A stretch of 64,000 bases of DNA from Platanthera guangdongensis. Taxonomy: Eukaryota > Streptophyta > Magnoliopsida > Asparagales > Orchidaceae. The translations under genes and the position numbers were made by a program. The DNA is taken from the NCBI GenBank assembly GCA_039583875.1, contig CM077152.1:16045059-16109058 (forward strand), given 5' to 3'. Under the pieces are notes generated by a model. It was not told where the DNA came from. It worked only from the letters and a program-made list of their open reading frames with translations, and did not search any database. This document shows positions 56,306 to 64,000 of this stretch, piece after piece. Positions within the stretch are counted from its first letter, which is position 1, and every line of letters begins with the position of its first letter.

Positions 56306-58738
56306 CTAATGGAAGATAGATACGGCAATAACTTCACTACACAACCCATGAGAACATTTAGTGGGAGGAAGAAACGACAGAGAAAGCCACTCTAGTGGAG
56401 GAGAAACATACGACATAAAATCCGGGACGTTGAAAATGGGTGAAATACCCCAATCATTCATAAAATCCAAAAAAATCGCAATGTCTCGAATTTCAATATA
56501 AATCAGGTACGGGTCAGCTTTTCTACATGTTATGTTCAAGATGGTGTCGGTCAGCAACCGGTCGGGAGGTGAACGCACTAAAATTGCACCGTCAACTTGT
56601 AAGTTGGGTACATTCGGGAGTAAGTTGACATGCAAATGACACGACTTATATTGGATAGCTATGACCACAAGAGTGGGTGCATAGATATCGTGGCATGGTG
56701 GAAAATAAGGCGGCGCTAATTGGTTTAATTGATTTAAATTATATTTCACGCTTAGCAGACGCAAACCATGAGGCACACCCGTCACGAAATCAGAAGTGGA
56801 CACAATCGACGACCTCATCGTAGATGTATAATCAGAGAATTGATTAATCATAGGAAATTTGGGAGATATAGAACTACAAAATGTGGTGACGAGGCCGAAC
56901 ACGAATTCTAACAACTCACTAATACATATCTTACGAGATATGTCCAATGGAGGGGCTACTAACGGAGGCAGTACCAACTGTCTCGGGCTAGTTATACCAA
57001 ATTCGTGCCCAACAAAGTCATCTAGTCGAGTCAAGTGAACCGGATGGGGAGTCGACATGGTCGATGCCGGAGGAGGAGCTAAGTCATACTCACCGTCAAA
57101 ACACGGATTTAACGTCCAAGAAAAATCCACCGGGTGCCAGCCATCAAAATCAAAAGGAAAATCAAACAGTAGATTCGTCCTCACAGAAAACTCAACCGGA
57201 TCGTCATCACCCAACTCACTCTCCGATAAACATTCATCACAGGTTGACTCTACCAACTCAGCCAAAATGTCTTCCAACCCACTAGATATTTCATCCAAAT
57301 CATAAGCAGTAACGGTCTCAAAAGTATGCAAAATCGAACCCGACAAAATTTCTATTCCGCATTGGGCTTCGGACAAAGGGGATAACATCAAAGTAATATC
57401 TTTCGGGTCCTCAGAGTTAACGTCATCAAAAAATAACCCTCCCACACAGGGCAAATCTTCCAATACAACACTTCCTTCGCTAGCCAAATCTTCCCATGAT
57501 GTAGGTACATCGCCAAAATCAGGATAGAGGATTGAGCAAATCGAATCCCGGGGAGAACCTAAATTAGCTTGAACCTCAAGCAACGACGATAATATCAATG
57601 AACTATTCCCCGGATGTGCTTCACTAAGATCATCCCAAGGTGACTCTTCCACCATCGTTGAAACATCTACCAACACTGGGTCAACAGAAGACTCCACGAT
57701 ACTCAAGGGTGACAGATCTGAAATTGAGTGGTGGGCGGGGGGCAAATCTAAAATATAGTCGAGAGGGGGTCGGATAGTCATGTGGGGGGGCACTTCAGAG
57801 GAGAACTCCTCTTCCATGTCACTAGGATAACCTACATCCTCATCATCACTCAGCTCTTCACTAATGACGTCGTCGCCCTCGGAGGCTGGCTCAGTCATAG
57901 CCACTACGTCAGACTCATCCGGAGCGTCAACAGCTAGATCCGACAGCTCGGGAGGTGACTCTGAAGAGACTACGGGCGTAGTCGGAATAGGACAAACGTT
58001 AGTTCCACGGCCAGATATGTCACTAACCACACGCGTCATAATCCCCTGACTAACCATACTGGTCGGAACACTGTCACCCCGCGGGCTCATGGCATTCCTA
58101 GCAATCACATCTATCGAACTAGGGACAGGGGTCCTAAGCTTCTCCTTTCCTCCATCAGTAGGTGGAGGTATACTATGGGTAGCTCTACCATCCTGGGAGG
58201 AAGATCGAGCTCGAGGGGGTAAGTCACTCCCGTGATCAGAAACGGGTCTAGTGCCCTGGAGGGGAGAAATAAGATCATGAGACATCCGAGTATGGGGGTA
58301 CGAGGGGACGTACTGGTTCGATGTAGGCAAAGTCTTAGGCGGCGAATCACTCAGATAATCAGAAATCTGGGAACGACAGTAGGGAGGGTAATACTGATCC
58401 GTTAATAGATTCTTCATAATCTGCCAACCTACCAGTGAGCCGTTGAGTGACATCCCAAAACGTTTCTCCTCATTGAGCCAGAAGGTCAGAGCTCGACCAA
58501 TTAGTTGTAGTCTCGCAACGGGAATCTTGTGCGGGTCCACAATATGATATCGCTCAAAATAGAGTTCCATGTCCTTCACCCAACATAAAAATACTCGTGG
58601 TCCACCTATTCCATCATAGGTCGGAGCAGGAACTCGATCAGGCCCAAAGGTGCGCGGTGGTGGTGTCGAATATGGTGCTAACATAACGTTACGCTCAACG
58701 AATGAAAGTGAGTGAGCGAAGCTCCCAATGTGCGCCAT
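56306..58738 (-). CDS. Element H 810-residue protein: Gag-like start, unknown middle, pol-tail-like end
   Basis: Uninterrupted from ATG 58738 to a stop at 56306. Residues about 25-125 resemble the capsid region of element F Gag: YDGIGGPRVFLCWVKDMELY, ARLQLIGRALTFWLNEEKRF and MKNLLTDQYYPPYCRSQISD. No zinc knuckle follows. Residues about 130-560 are rich in Ser, Pro, Asp and Glu with acidic patches (ISEELSDDEDVGYPSDMEEE) and are probably disordered. Near residue 770, WGISPIFNVPDFMSYVSPP matches the post-integrase NVEDLTPY segment of gypsy Pol. The middle is unlike any family I know. The frame may have been kept by selection, or the copy may simply be young. It would be a particle-type protein acting with partner-encoded enzymes (inference). 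Confidence 0.8.
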   Translation of the reverse strand: MAHIGSFAHSLSFVERNVMLAPYSTPPPRTFGPDRVPAPTYDGIGGPRVFLCWVKDMELYFERYHIVDPHKIPVARLQLIGRALTFWLNEEKRFGMSLNGSLVGWQIMKNLLTDQYYPPYCRSQISDYLSDSPPKTLPTSNQYVPSYPHTRMSHDLISPLQGTRPVSDHGSDLPPRARSSSQDGRATHSIPPPTDGGKEKLRTPVPSSIDVIARNAMSPRGDSVPTSMVSQGIMTRVVSDISGRGTNVCPIPTTPVVSSESPPELSDLAVDAPDESDVVAMTEPASEGDDVISEELSDDEDVGYPSDMEEEFSSEVPPHMTIRPPLDYILDLPPAHHSISDLSPLSIVESSVDPVLVDVSTMVEESPWDDLSEAHPGNSSLILSSLLEVQANLGSPRDSICSILYPDFGDVPTSWEDLASEGSVVLEDLPCVGGLFFDDVNSEDPKDITLMLSPLSEAQCGIEILSGSILHTFETVTAYDLDEISSGLEDILAELVESTCDECLSESELGDDDPVEFSVRTNLLFDFPFDFDGWHPVDFSWTLNPCFDGEYDLAPPPASTMSTPHPVHLTRLDDFVGHEFGITSPRQLVLPPLVAPPLDISRKICISELLEFVFGLVTTFCSSISPKFPMINQFSDYTSTMRSSIVSTSDFVTGVPHGLRLLSVKYNLNQLNQLAPPYFPPCHDIYAPTLVVIAIQYKSCHLHVNLLPNVPNLQVDGAILVRSPPDRLLTDTILNITCRKADPYLIYIEIRDIAIFLDFMNDWGISPIFNVPDFMSYVSPPLEWLSLSFLPPTKCSHGLCSEVIAVSIFH

Positions 58739-59120
58739 AAAGGACCAACGAAAAACTCAAACTAAGTGAACACAAAAACCCTTTTTTTTGATATATTTTA
58801 AGAAACAATTTTTATATATATATATATATAACTAGAAATAAATTAGAAGACCAGCGAAACACTACAGATGGAATTGTTCCCACTTAAAGGCTAGGGTAAA
58901 AATTTATTTTTTTTTTGCTTTCTTACTGGAAATAAAAAGAAGATTATTAAAAAAAATTTTGTTTTGAATTTTGCTGAAAAATAAGAAATCTAGGTTGCTA
59001 TTGGCAGACCAGCAAAAAACTTTTTTTGAATTTTTTTTGACTCGAAAATGAACAAGAAAAGTGTGTGCCGACGTGCAAGAACCAGGGGACGGTGCCAATT
59101 AAGAAATTGACGTGAACCTG

Positions 59121-59134
59121 ACTCTGATACCAAA
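59121..59134 (-). other. Element H primer-binding site
   Basis: Plus-strand ACTCTGATACCAAA, the complement of the tRNA-Met-type primer site, next to the 5' LTR at 59136. Confidence 0.85.
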
Positions 59135-59135
59135 T

Positions 59136-60613
59136 TGATGCAGGCTACATCTCCTGACGAACCGCAACGGACAACGACACTGAATCGTTCTCTCACGTTC
59201 CAATTCTACGTTCGCACAATCAAATGATTTAGTTTTAATTGAGGTCTCTTTAACACATGAGATTAAGTTAACACGCGTTATCCTTGTTAGTCAAATAATA
59301 CCACAACATTCACAACACCTAAATTTATGACTCCTAACCGCTCCGATATTAGTCGTGTATAACGCAACGTCACAACCACAATCCGAGAAGAACTTGACTA
59401 AAAAGTACGATCCAAAATTAGTCTTGTTCGCTCCCAAAAAAAATCCAAATATAACATTAAGGTTCGTCAATCCTTTAGAGATCTAATAAGGGTTATTTGC
59501 CAATATTTGGATCAAGCGAAAAGGATTCACCCGATCCGGATTCGATTAATGAAATTGAAGAACATAAACGATAAAATCAGATTTTTAAAATGACGGATTC
59601 AAAAGCCGCGGATAAAAGTCGATGTCTCGCAACCTACAACTAATTAACAAAAGAATCACACAAGAGTAGATATTTTCGTTACCCAATCCCAAACAATAGA
59701 CCTTCAAATCTTCCACAAGGATGAGTGGAGGAATCACACGACGACGGTGGAAAGATCCACTTCCACGAAATTCCACGGAGCCGCACCGGAAGGAGAAGAC
59801 GCACGCCGTTTTCTTCGGAGTCACCGGAGGAGATCCACGGAGGATGATACGTGAATGTTCCTTAGGATTCTTCAAGAGGGAAGGGAGGGGATTAGAGAGA
59901 AGGGGTCGGCCACAAGGGCTTAGAGGAGGAGAGAAGATATGTGGCCGGCGGCCAAGGAGAGGGGGAAGGAGGCGGCTAGGAGAAGGCAAGAGAAAGAGGG
60001 GGGCTGAATTTTGCCTAAGGGGGAAGAGAGAGATAAGGGGGAAATTCAAATTTTGAATTCAAGTTTCAATTTTTCATTCTTCTCCTTTAAATTCCTTCAT
60101 AACATGGCTATTTGTAGCCTACACCACACAATCACCACCGTTGAAAATTAAACACCTCATGATGGTTATATGCACCGATCATGTTACATGAAATCAAAAT
60201 ACATGAAATAAAAACTCTCAAATTAAAACAATGCAACAAGGAAATTAATAAATATAATATAATATTATAATTATTATATTATTGTCGCGGCGATGGCGTT
60301 GTAGCGAAATTATTGTCGCGACGATGCGTTGTAGTGGAGATGGTGTTGTAGCAAAATAATTGTCACGGCGATGGCATTGTAGCGACGATGGCGTGCATTA
60401 AAATTATTATTGCGGCATCGTCCATCCGAGTCTTCAAACGTACGGTTGCGGCGACGATTAACATAATGCATGGACCCGACGTCGCCATGGAGCTCGCCAA
60501 AGAACTCGTCAACACCATCTGCAACATCATCACGAACAAATGACGGGACATCATCGCCACCAATCAACCGGTTACGAGCATTACGAGCACATGGCCGGAC
60601 CTCTTCGCCATCA
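59136..60613 (-). repeat. Element H 5' LTR (right copy)
   Basis: 1478 bp, homologous to 54609-56084. It ends CTTCGCCATCA on the plus strand and is followed directly by the right copy of the 188-bp repeat. Confidence 0.92.
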
Positions 60614-60801
60614 TACGCATCGAGCACGGGCGAAGCCCGTACGGAGGCGGGCGAAGCCCAACTGGATGCGGTCGAAGGCCGCCCGAGAGCATCGAGCACG
60701 GGCGTAGCCCGTGCGAAGATGCTCATATTATATAAACCAATATGCTTATTTCAAATTCACACCAAATTTTTGTTTTTGACCGTTCAATCAATTTGGTAAA
60801 A
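60614..60801 (+). repeat. Right copy of 188-bp direct repeat flanking element H
   Basis: Begins TACGCATCGAGCACGGGCGA at the LTR end and stops at TTTGGTAAAAT. Only a handful of differences from 54386-54572. Confidence 0.9.
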
Positions 60802-61445
60802 TGAAATGTTGCCGTCCGATTTATTTTATTAAGGAGGCGCAAACATCCCAGCCTTATTTTTGCACACGCCGTAAACCGACTCCACACATCTCTTAAAAAC
60901 ACGAAAAAGCTCCGCACCCTCCTTCCCTCTCTTCCCGAGGGTGGAGCCAACAGGGGGAATCGAGAAAGACATTGGTGATGCAGACATTTCGCTGCAGAAC
61001 GCAAGGGCAGAGCCAAGAGGGGAATCGAGGAAGACCGTGCAATCCGGTCCATCGCTCGCGATTTTCTTCCACTTCTGATGGCTCATCTTCTCGCGATCGC
61101 TTTTTGTGTCTCCAAACTCGACTCAGAGGCTAGCCGAAGTCATTCAACAGGTCATCTTCCTCCTGCTCCTGCTCACCATTGATTCATATCCACTATTACA
61201 CTGCGTTGTTTTGCTTCCCTCTTATTGCCTCTCTTTCTTTTGTTACCTTTTATCTAGATTTTTATTTGATTGTCATGCCACATTTTTGTTTTTCTGAGTT
61301 TTTTGGGGGGTTCTCATGCGACATTTTTCCCGGGACTGATTGGATGAATCTCATTTGAAAATATTTTAAATGCACATATATTAGATTTAATATCCTTTTT
61401 TGTTAAGAATATTAAAACCCAGGGTAGTGGGTACATAATTTGCAG
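60802..61445 (+). other. Gene-like 5' leader and intron upstream of the E1-beta exon
   Basis: Moderately GC-rich sequence up to about 61155 ends in CATTCAACAG|GTCATC, a possible donor. The tract to 61445 is T-rich and closes with AATTTGCAG. This would suit a non-coding first exon and leader intron. Open frames on the minus strand here show no known motif. Confidence 0.4.
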
Positions 61446-61548
61446 GATGATGTTGGGAGTCATTAGGCAGAGGCTGGGACGAGGAGTACAGAGGGTTATC
61501 CCGATTACATCTACTGCAGGGAGAAATTATTCAAGTGTTGCCAAAGAG
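61446..61548 (+). CDS. Exon for mitochondrial presequence of pyruvate dehydrogenase E1-beta (fragment)
   Basis: Bounded by AATTTGCAG and GAG|GTAATG. ATG at 61447 opens 34 codons: MMLGVIRQRLGRG, then ITSTAGRNYSSVAKE. This Arg-rich, acid-free start closely resembles plant PDH E1-beta presequences (MLG-RQR...AR-Y--AKE), whose mature part begins at once with MTVRDALNSA. E1-beta is part of the complex that makes acetyl-CoA in mitochondria. No MTVRDALN exon is found in the next 2.4 kb; a pinin-type exon follows instead. It is either the first coding exon of a gene continuing past the window or a captured fragment. Confidence 0.6.
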
Positions 61549-62117
61549 GTAATGGATGATACATTTGTCTATTTTTGATGTTTATCGATAGAACAATTTA
61601 GCATTTTCGAGTGATTTTAGCAGAGGCACAACATGGATACGGGCAAAACATGAATTTCTTAGAATTATTGGACAGCAACAGGGTTCCATTGTATCAATTT
61701 AACAAATCGGTGCTGTTGTAACACTTTTCTGCCGCAGATTCTTAAGAAATTGGTCGGCAACAATAATTCTTAAAGAAATCCATGTAAATATTATGCATCT
61801 TCTCTTTCTTTCTATTGTGCATTTGTTATAAAATTTTCTTGATATTTTTTTATTTCTAACCTGCATTGCTTCCCTATATTAATTTCAAATTCTTATCATT
61901 GTCTACTTACATTTCTTATCATGCATGAAGCCTCATTTCTTCTATTGAGTGTTGTCTAAGCATGCAGGTGTTGTGCTTAACAATTTTCTGCAGCAGGTTC
62001 TAACTAATTGCCTCCAAACAAATATCAAAGGTGATTTGAACTGCAGTTCAGATGATCTGAACTGCAGGCTACAACACAGATATACTGACCAAATCATTTC
62101 CCAAGGTGACGATGGTG
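61549..62117. other. No assigned gene; one possible exon
   Basis: After the donor the sequence is intron-like. A short open stretch near 61994-62120 (QVLTNCLQTNIKGDLNCSSD) follows a TTTCTGCAGCAG acceptor-like site. I do not recognise it. It contains an inverted repeat, CTGCAGTTCAGATGATCTGAACTGCAG. Confidence 0.35.
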
Positions 62118-62200
62118 ATTCTAAATTTATTTCTTTGACGCCACTCTAAAGCTTGACGTTCATGTTGCCAATTCCTAAGTTCTTCTTCACTTTTATGCAG

Positions 62201-62311
62201 GATTATGATGTTATTCCAAAAGAGACAATACATAGGGTATTGCCAAAGGATGACCTAAGATTGGTTAAGAGAAATAGAAGAATGTTGGGTCAGCTACTGG
62301 GCACACTGGAG
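62201..62311 (+). CDS. Pinin/SDK/memA-type exon, copy 1 (fragment)
   Basis: 37 codons between TTTATGCAG and GAG|GTAGTA. RVLPKDDLRLVKRNRRMLGQ and LLGTLE match the start of the pinin/SDK/memA domain of plant pinin homologues, nuclear proteins linked to splicing. In the family this is followed by KFRKEDK-type sequence, which is not seen downstream. Being next to a PDH E1-beta exon suggests captured or rearranged gene pieces. Confidence 0.62.
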
Positions 62312-62470
62312 GTAGTAATGTATTTTTATATGATTTACTGTTTAAAACTAGATCGAGAATATTGTCTAAATAGTTCATTTGTTATAGACTCAAAATTTGA
62401 TGCTTTGACACCTCCCTAAAACTTGACGTTCATGCTGCCAATTCCTAAGTTCTTCTTCACTTCTATGAAG

Positions 62471-62581
62471 GATTATGATGCTATTCCAAAAGAGACAATA
62501 CATAGGGTGTTGCCAAAGGATGACCTAAGATTGGTTAAGAGAAATAGAAGAATGTTGGGTCAGCTATTGGGCACACTGGAG
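62471..62581 (+). CDS. Pinin/SDK/memA-type exon, copy 2 (fragment)
   Basis: Same 37 codons with very few changes (DYDAIPKE for DYDVIPKE). The acceptor is TCTATGAAG instead of TTTATGCAG, still AG but weaker. If both copies were spliced in, the domain start would be repeated in frame. Confidence 0.6.
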
Positions 62582-62657
62582 GTAGTAATGTATTTTTTAT
62601 ATGATTTCGTGTTTAAAACGAGATCGAGAATATTGTCTAAATAGTTCATTTGTTATA

Positions 62658-63558
62658 GATTCAGTGTTTGTTAAATAATCTCTTATTTGTTTTAACCAAA
62701 GTGCATTGGAGTTGTTAAATAATAGGAATGCTCGCCCATGTTATTGTTTATTCCTGGTGCGCCGCATCGAGCCGCACGATCGTCCATTAATCAGAGGTCA
62801 CAGATGGTCCATGTAAGCAAAAGCCAACGGATTTTCCTTCCTTCGCTATGAATCATTTCGAGATGCAGCAGCCATCCCGTCACTCTCCCTAATTTTTGCG
62901 CACCGTTTCGCCTTCTTTCTGCTCTGACCTCTCACCGATCTTTGTCGCAACACTGATGCAAAAACAAGAGCGAGCTAGGTTTTCGGAATGCGGCTACCAT
63001 GTCACGATCTGGCTGAAAACTCAAAAATGAGCTCGTTCTTCTTTTCGACGGCCACTTCGCCATTTCATTCTAGAAGGATATGCGCCTTCGCCATTCCTCT
63101 TCTACGCGAGCTCTGACTGTCCTCATCTACCTTTCGCATGGCGCCCTACCAAAACCCCTCTTCTCTTTCATATATCCTTGCTATAACTGGGCCATTTTTC
63201 TCTCCTCACCAAAAATACTGGTACTGACCGACTCTTTGCCATCATCCCGCAACTCCGCATCCTAGGGAATCACTAATGTCTGCTTTAACTTGCATTAGAG
63301 CCTGCACCTCTCCGTTGTTCGCCTTCCTGGTGCGTCCTATTGCTCTTCTCCTAAACCCTACCGTGGAAACTGAGCGAGTAATCCCTCTCTCCACCACCGT
63401 TATCGTGTTGTCTTACCCCAATTAGGGCCAGATTTCTCCACCGCTAGGCTTTCGCTGCCAGGTTTTCGCCATTGGGCTTCTGCCGTTGGGATTCTGCAGC
63501 CTACGCCTAGAAAACACCTTCAGTGCCGCCTTTGCTCTGCTTACTGAGGCGATCGAGC
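62658..63558. other. No assigned gene; leader-like sequence
   Basis: Contains CTCCTAAACCCTACCG and other plant-leader-like phrases near 63350-63540, which may be the 5' end of a gene reading rightwards. No protein motif is recognised. Confidence 0.35.
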
Positions 63559-63570
63559 ATGAGTTCTAAG
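63559..63570 (+). CDS. Possible 5' coding exon of an unidentified gene
   Basis: ATG AGT TCT AAG, followed by GTGCAT (weak donor), lies after leader-like sequence. A possible second exon starts at 63800 after TTTTTATGCAG and continues KKTPHVMCNWNW, with a GGTAAAC donor-like site near 63834. I do not recognise the protein. An alternative frame after 63800 (DTACHVQLELG) is also open. Confidence 0.22.
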
Positions 63571-64000
63571 GTGCATTTGCTTCTTAATTTTTTCATCACT
63601 GTTGCATATATCTAGCTTCATCACCGTTGTTTTTTTAACTCTTCATCATCATTGCTATTTTAACTTTGTTCACAGCCATTGGTTCTGATATCGATTCTTT
63701 TATTTCATTTTATGTGCATAATTATTTTTTATGAAACGCATATCATTTTCCACTTTATTACTCTATTTTACTTATTTGTTTACTTATCTTTTTATGCAGA
63801 AGAAGACACCGCATGTCATGTGCAACTGGAACTGGGTAAACAAAGTTCTTTCATTCTTTTTGCAACTGCAAGAGATGGAAAATTAATGAGTTTAGAGGTA
63901 AATATAAAGTTGCTTTTTTACAGATTATGTTTATTAAGAGTGATTGATCAAGGGTGTTTACCTATGTGATTGATTATTAATCATATTCTGGTGGTTTTAT
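63571..64000. other. T-rich intron-like end of window
   Basis: T-rich sequence with the acceptor noted at 63799. Another GAG|GTAAAT donor-like site lies near 63897. No gene can be named. Confidence 0.3.

Larger units (their letters stand above)
54609..60613 (-). mobile_element. Element H: non-autonomous LTR element with an 810-codon ORF
   Basis: LTRs 54609-56084 and 59136-60613 (own sense TGATGGCGAAGAGG...CTGCATCA) enclose a minus-strand interior of 3.05 kb. The primer site at 59121-59134 reads TTTGGTATCAGAGT on the minus strand. A polypurine tract (GTGTGGGAGGAT) adjoins the 3' LTR. The only large frame encodes a Gag-like start and a pol-tail-like end with no protease, polymerase or integrase. 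LTR ends, primer site and Gag motif resemble element F, so F-type proteins may have moved it. No 5-bp target duplication is found; the flanks instead share a 188-bp repeat. Confidence 0.88.
62118..62657 (+). repeat. 270-bp tandem duplication carrying a pinin-type exon
   Basis: Blocks 62118-62387 and 62388-62657 align throughout (exon, TTGACGTTCATG-TGCCAATT intron part, GTAGTAATGTATTT donor side), with some point differences and one or two indels. Confidence 0.88.

Overview
This window is nuclear DNA from a flowering plant with a repeat-rich genome. The evidence is a seven-exon stretch of a plant acyl-CoA dehydrogenase/IBR3-type gene with GT-AG introns, plant Ty1/copia and Ty3/gypsy LTR retrotransposons primed by initiator-Met tRNA, an Au-type SINE, an RTE-type LINE, hAT elements and a Tourist-like MITE. 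I cannot name the species or say whether it is a monocot or a dicot.

Layout. Positions 1-3.0 kb hold the 5' part of a decayed gypsy element (LTR end, primer site, broken gag). An Au-like SINE with a 19-bp target duplication sits at 3.4 kb. Exons of the IBR3-like gene (minus strand) lie at 3684-4209 and 38731-40654. The single intron between these two blocks is about 34.5 kb. It contains a short hAT-like element (5.1-5.7 kb), a truncated RTE LINE (6.1-8.6 kb) split by a solo LTR (6592-7769), and a decayed minus-strand gypsy element 'B'. B is dispersed over 8.9-37.9 kb because five younger elements landed in it: a short hAT (9947-10801), a 9.4-kb Tekay-like gypsy 'C' (12569-21981), a 7-kb hAT with a deleted transposase and a large tandem array (22.6-29.6 kb), a 1.65-kb short-LTR element 'D' (29641-31287) and a 5.3-kb non-autonomous gypsy 'E' (31469-36771, itself carrying a MITE).

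Upstream of the IBR3 exons, a copia element 'G' (41710-53558) carries a complete gypsy element 'F' (41789-49221) inside its 5' LTR. Next come a GA-rich and hairpin-rich tract (53.7-54.6 kb) and a non-autonomous LTR element 'H' (54609-60613) with an uninterrupted 810-codon ORF. H is flanked by a 188-bp direct repeat rather than a normal target duplication. From 60.8 kb on there is gene-derived sequence: an exon encoding the mitochondrial presequence of pyruvate dehydrogenase E1-beta, then a tandemly duplicated pinin-family exon.

Most noteworthy: element C has three short GT-AG introns (82, 71 and 79 bp) that interrupt gag/pro and restore one reading frame when removed. It also has a candidate start exon inside its LTR whose splice would remove the primer-binding site. 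Element H keeps a long open reading frame although it has no polymerase. Elements E, F, H and the solo LTR share terminal and internal features and look like one related group. Coding pieces of C, F and G are all broken by nonsense codons that C-to-T or G-to-A changes can explain. All functional statements rest on motif recognition by eye, without database searches.
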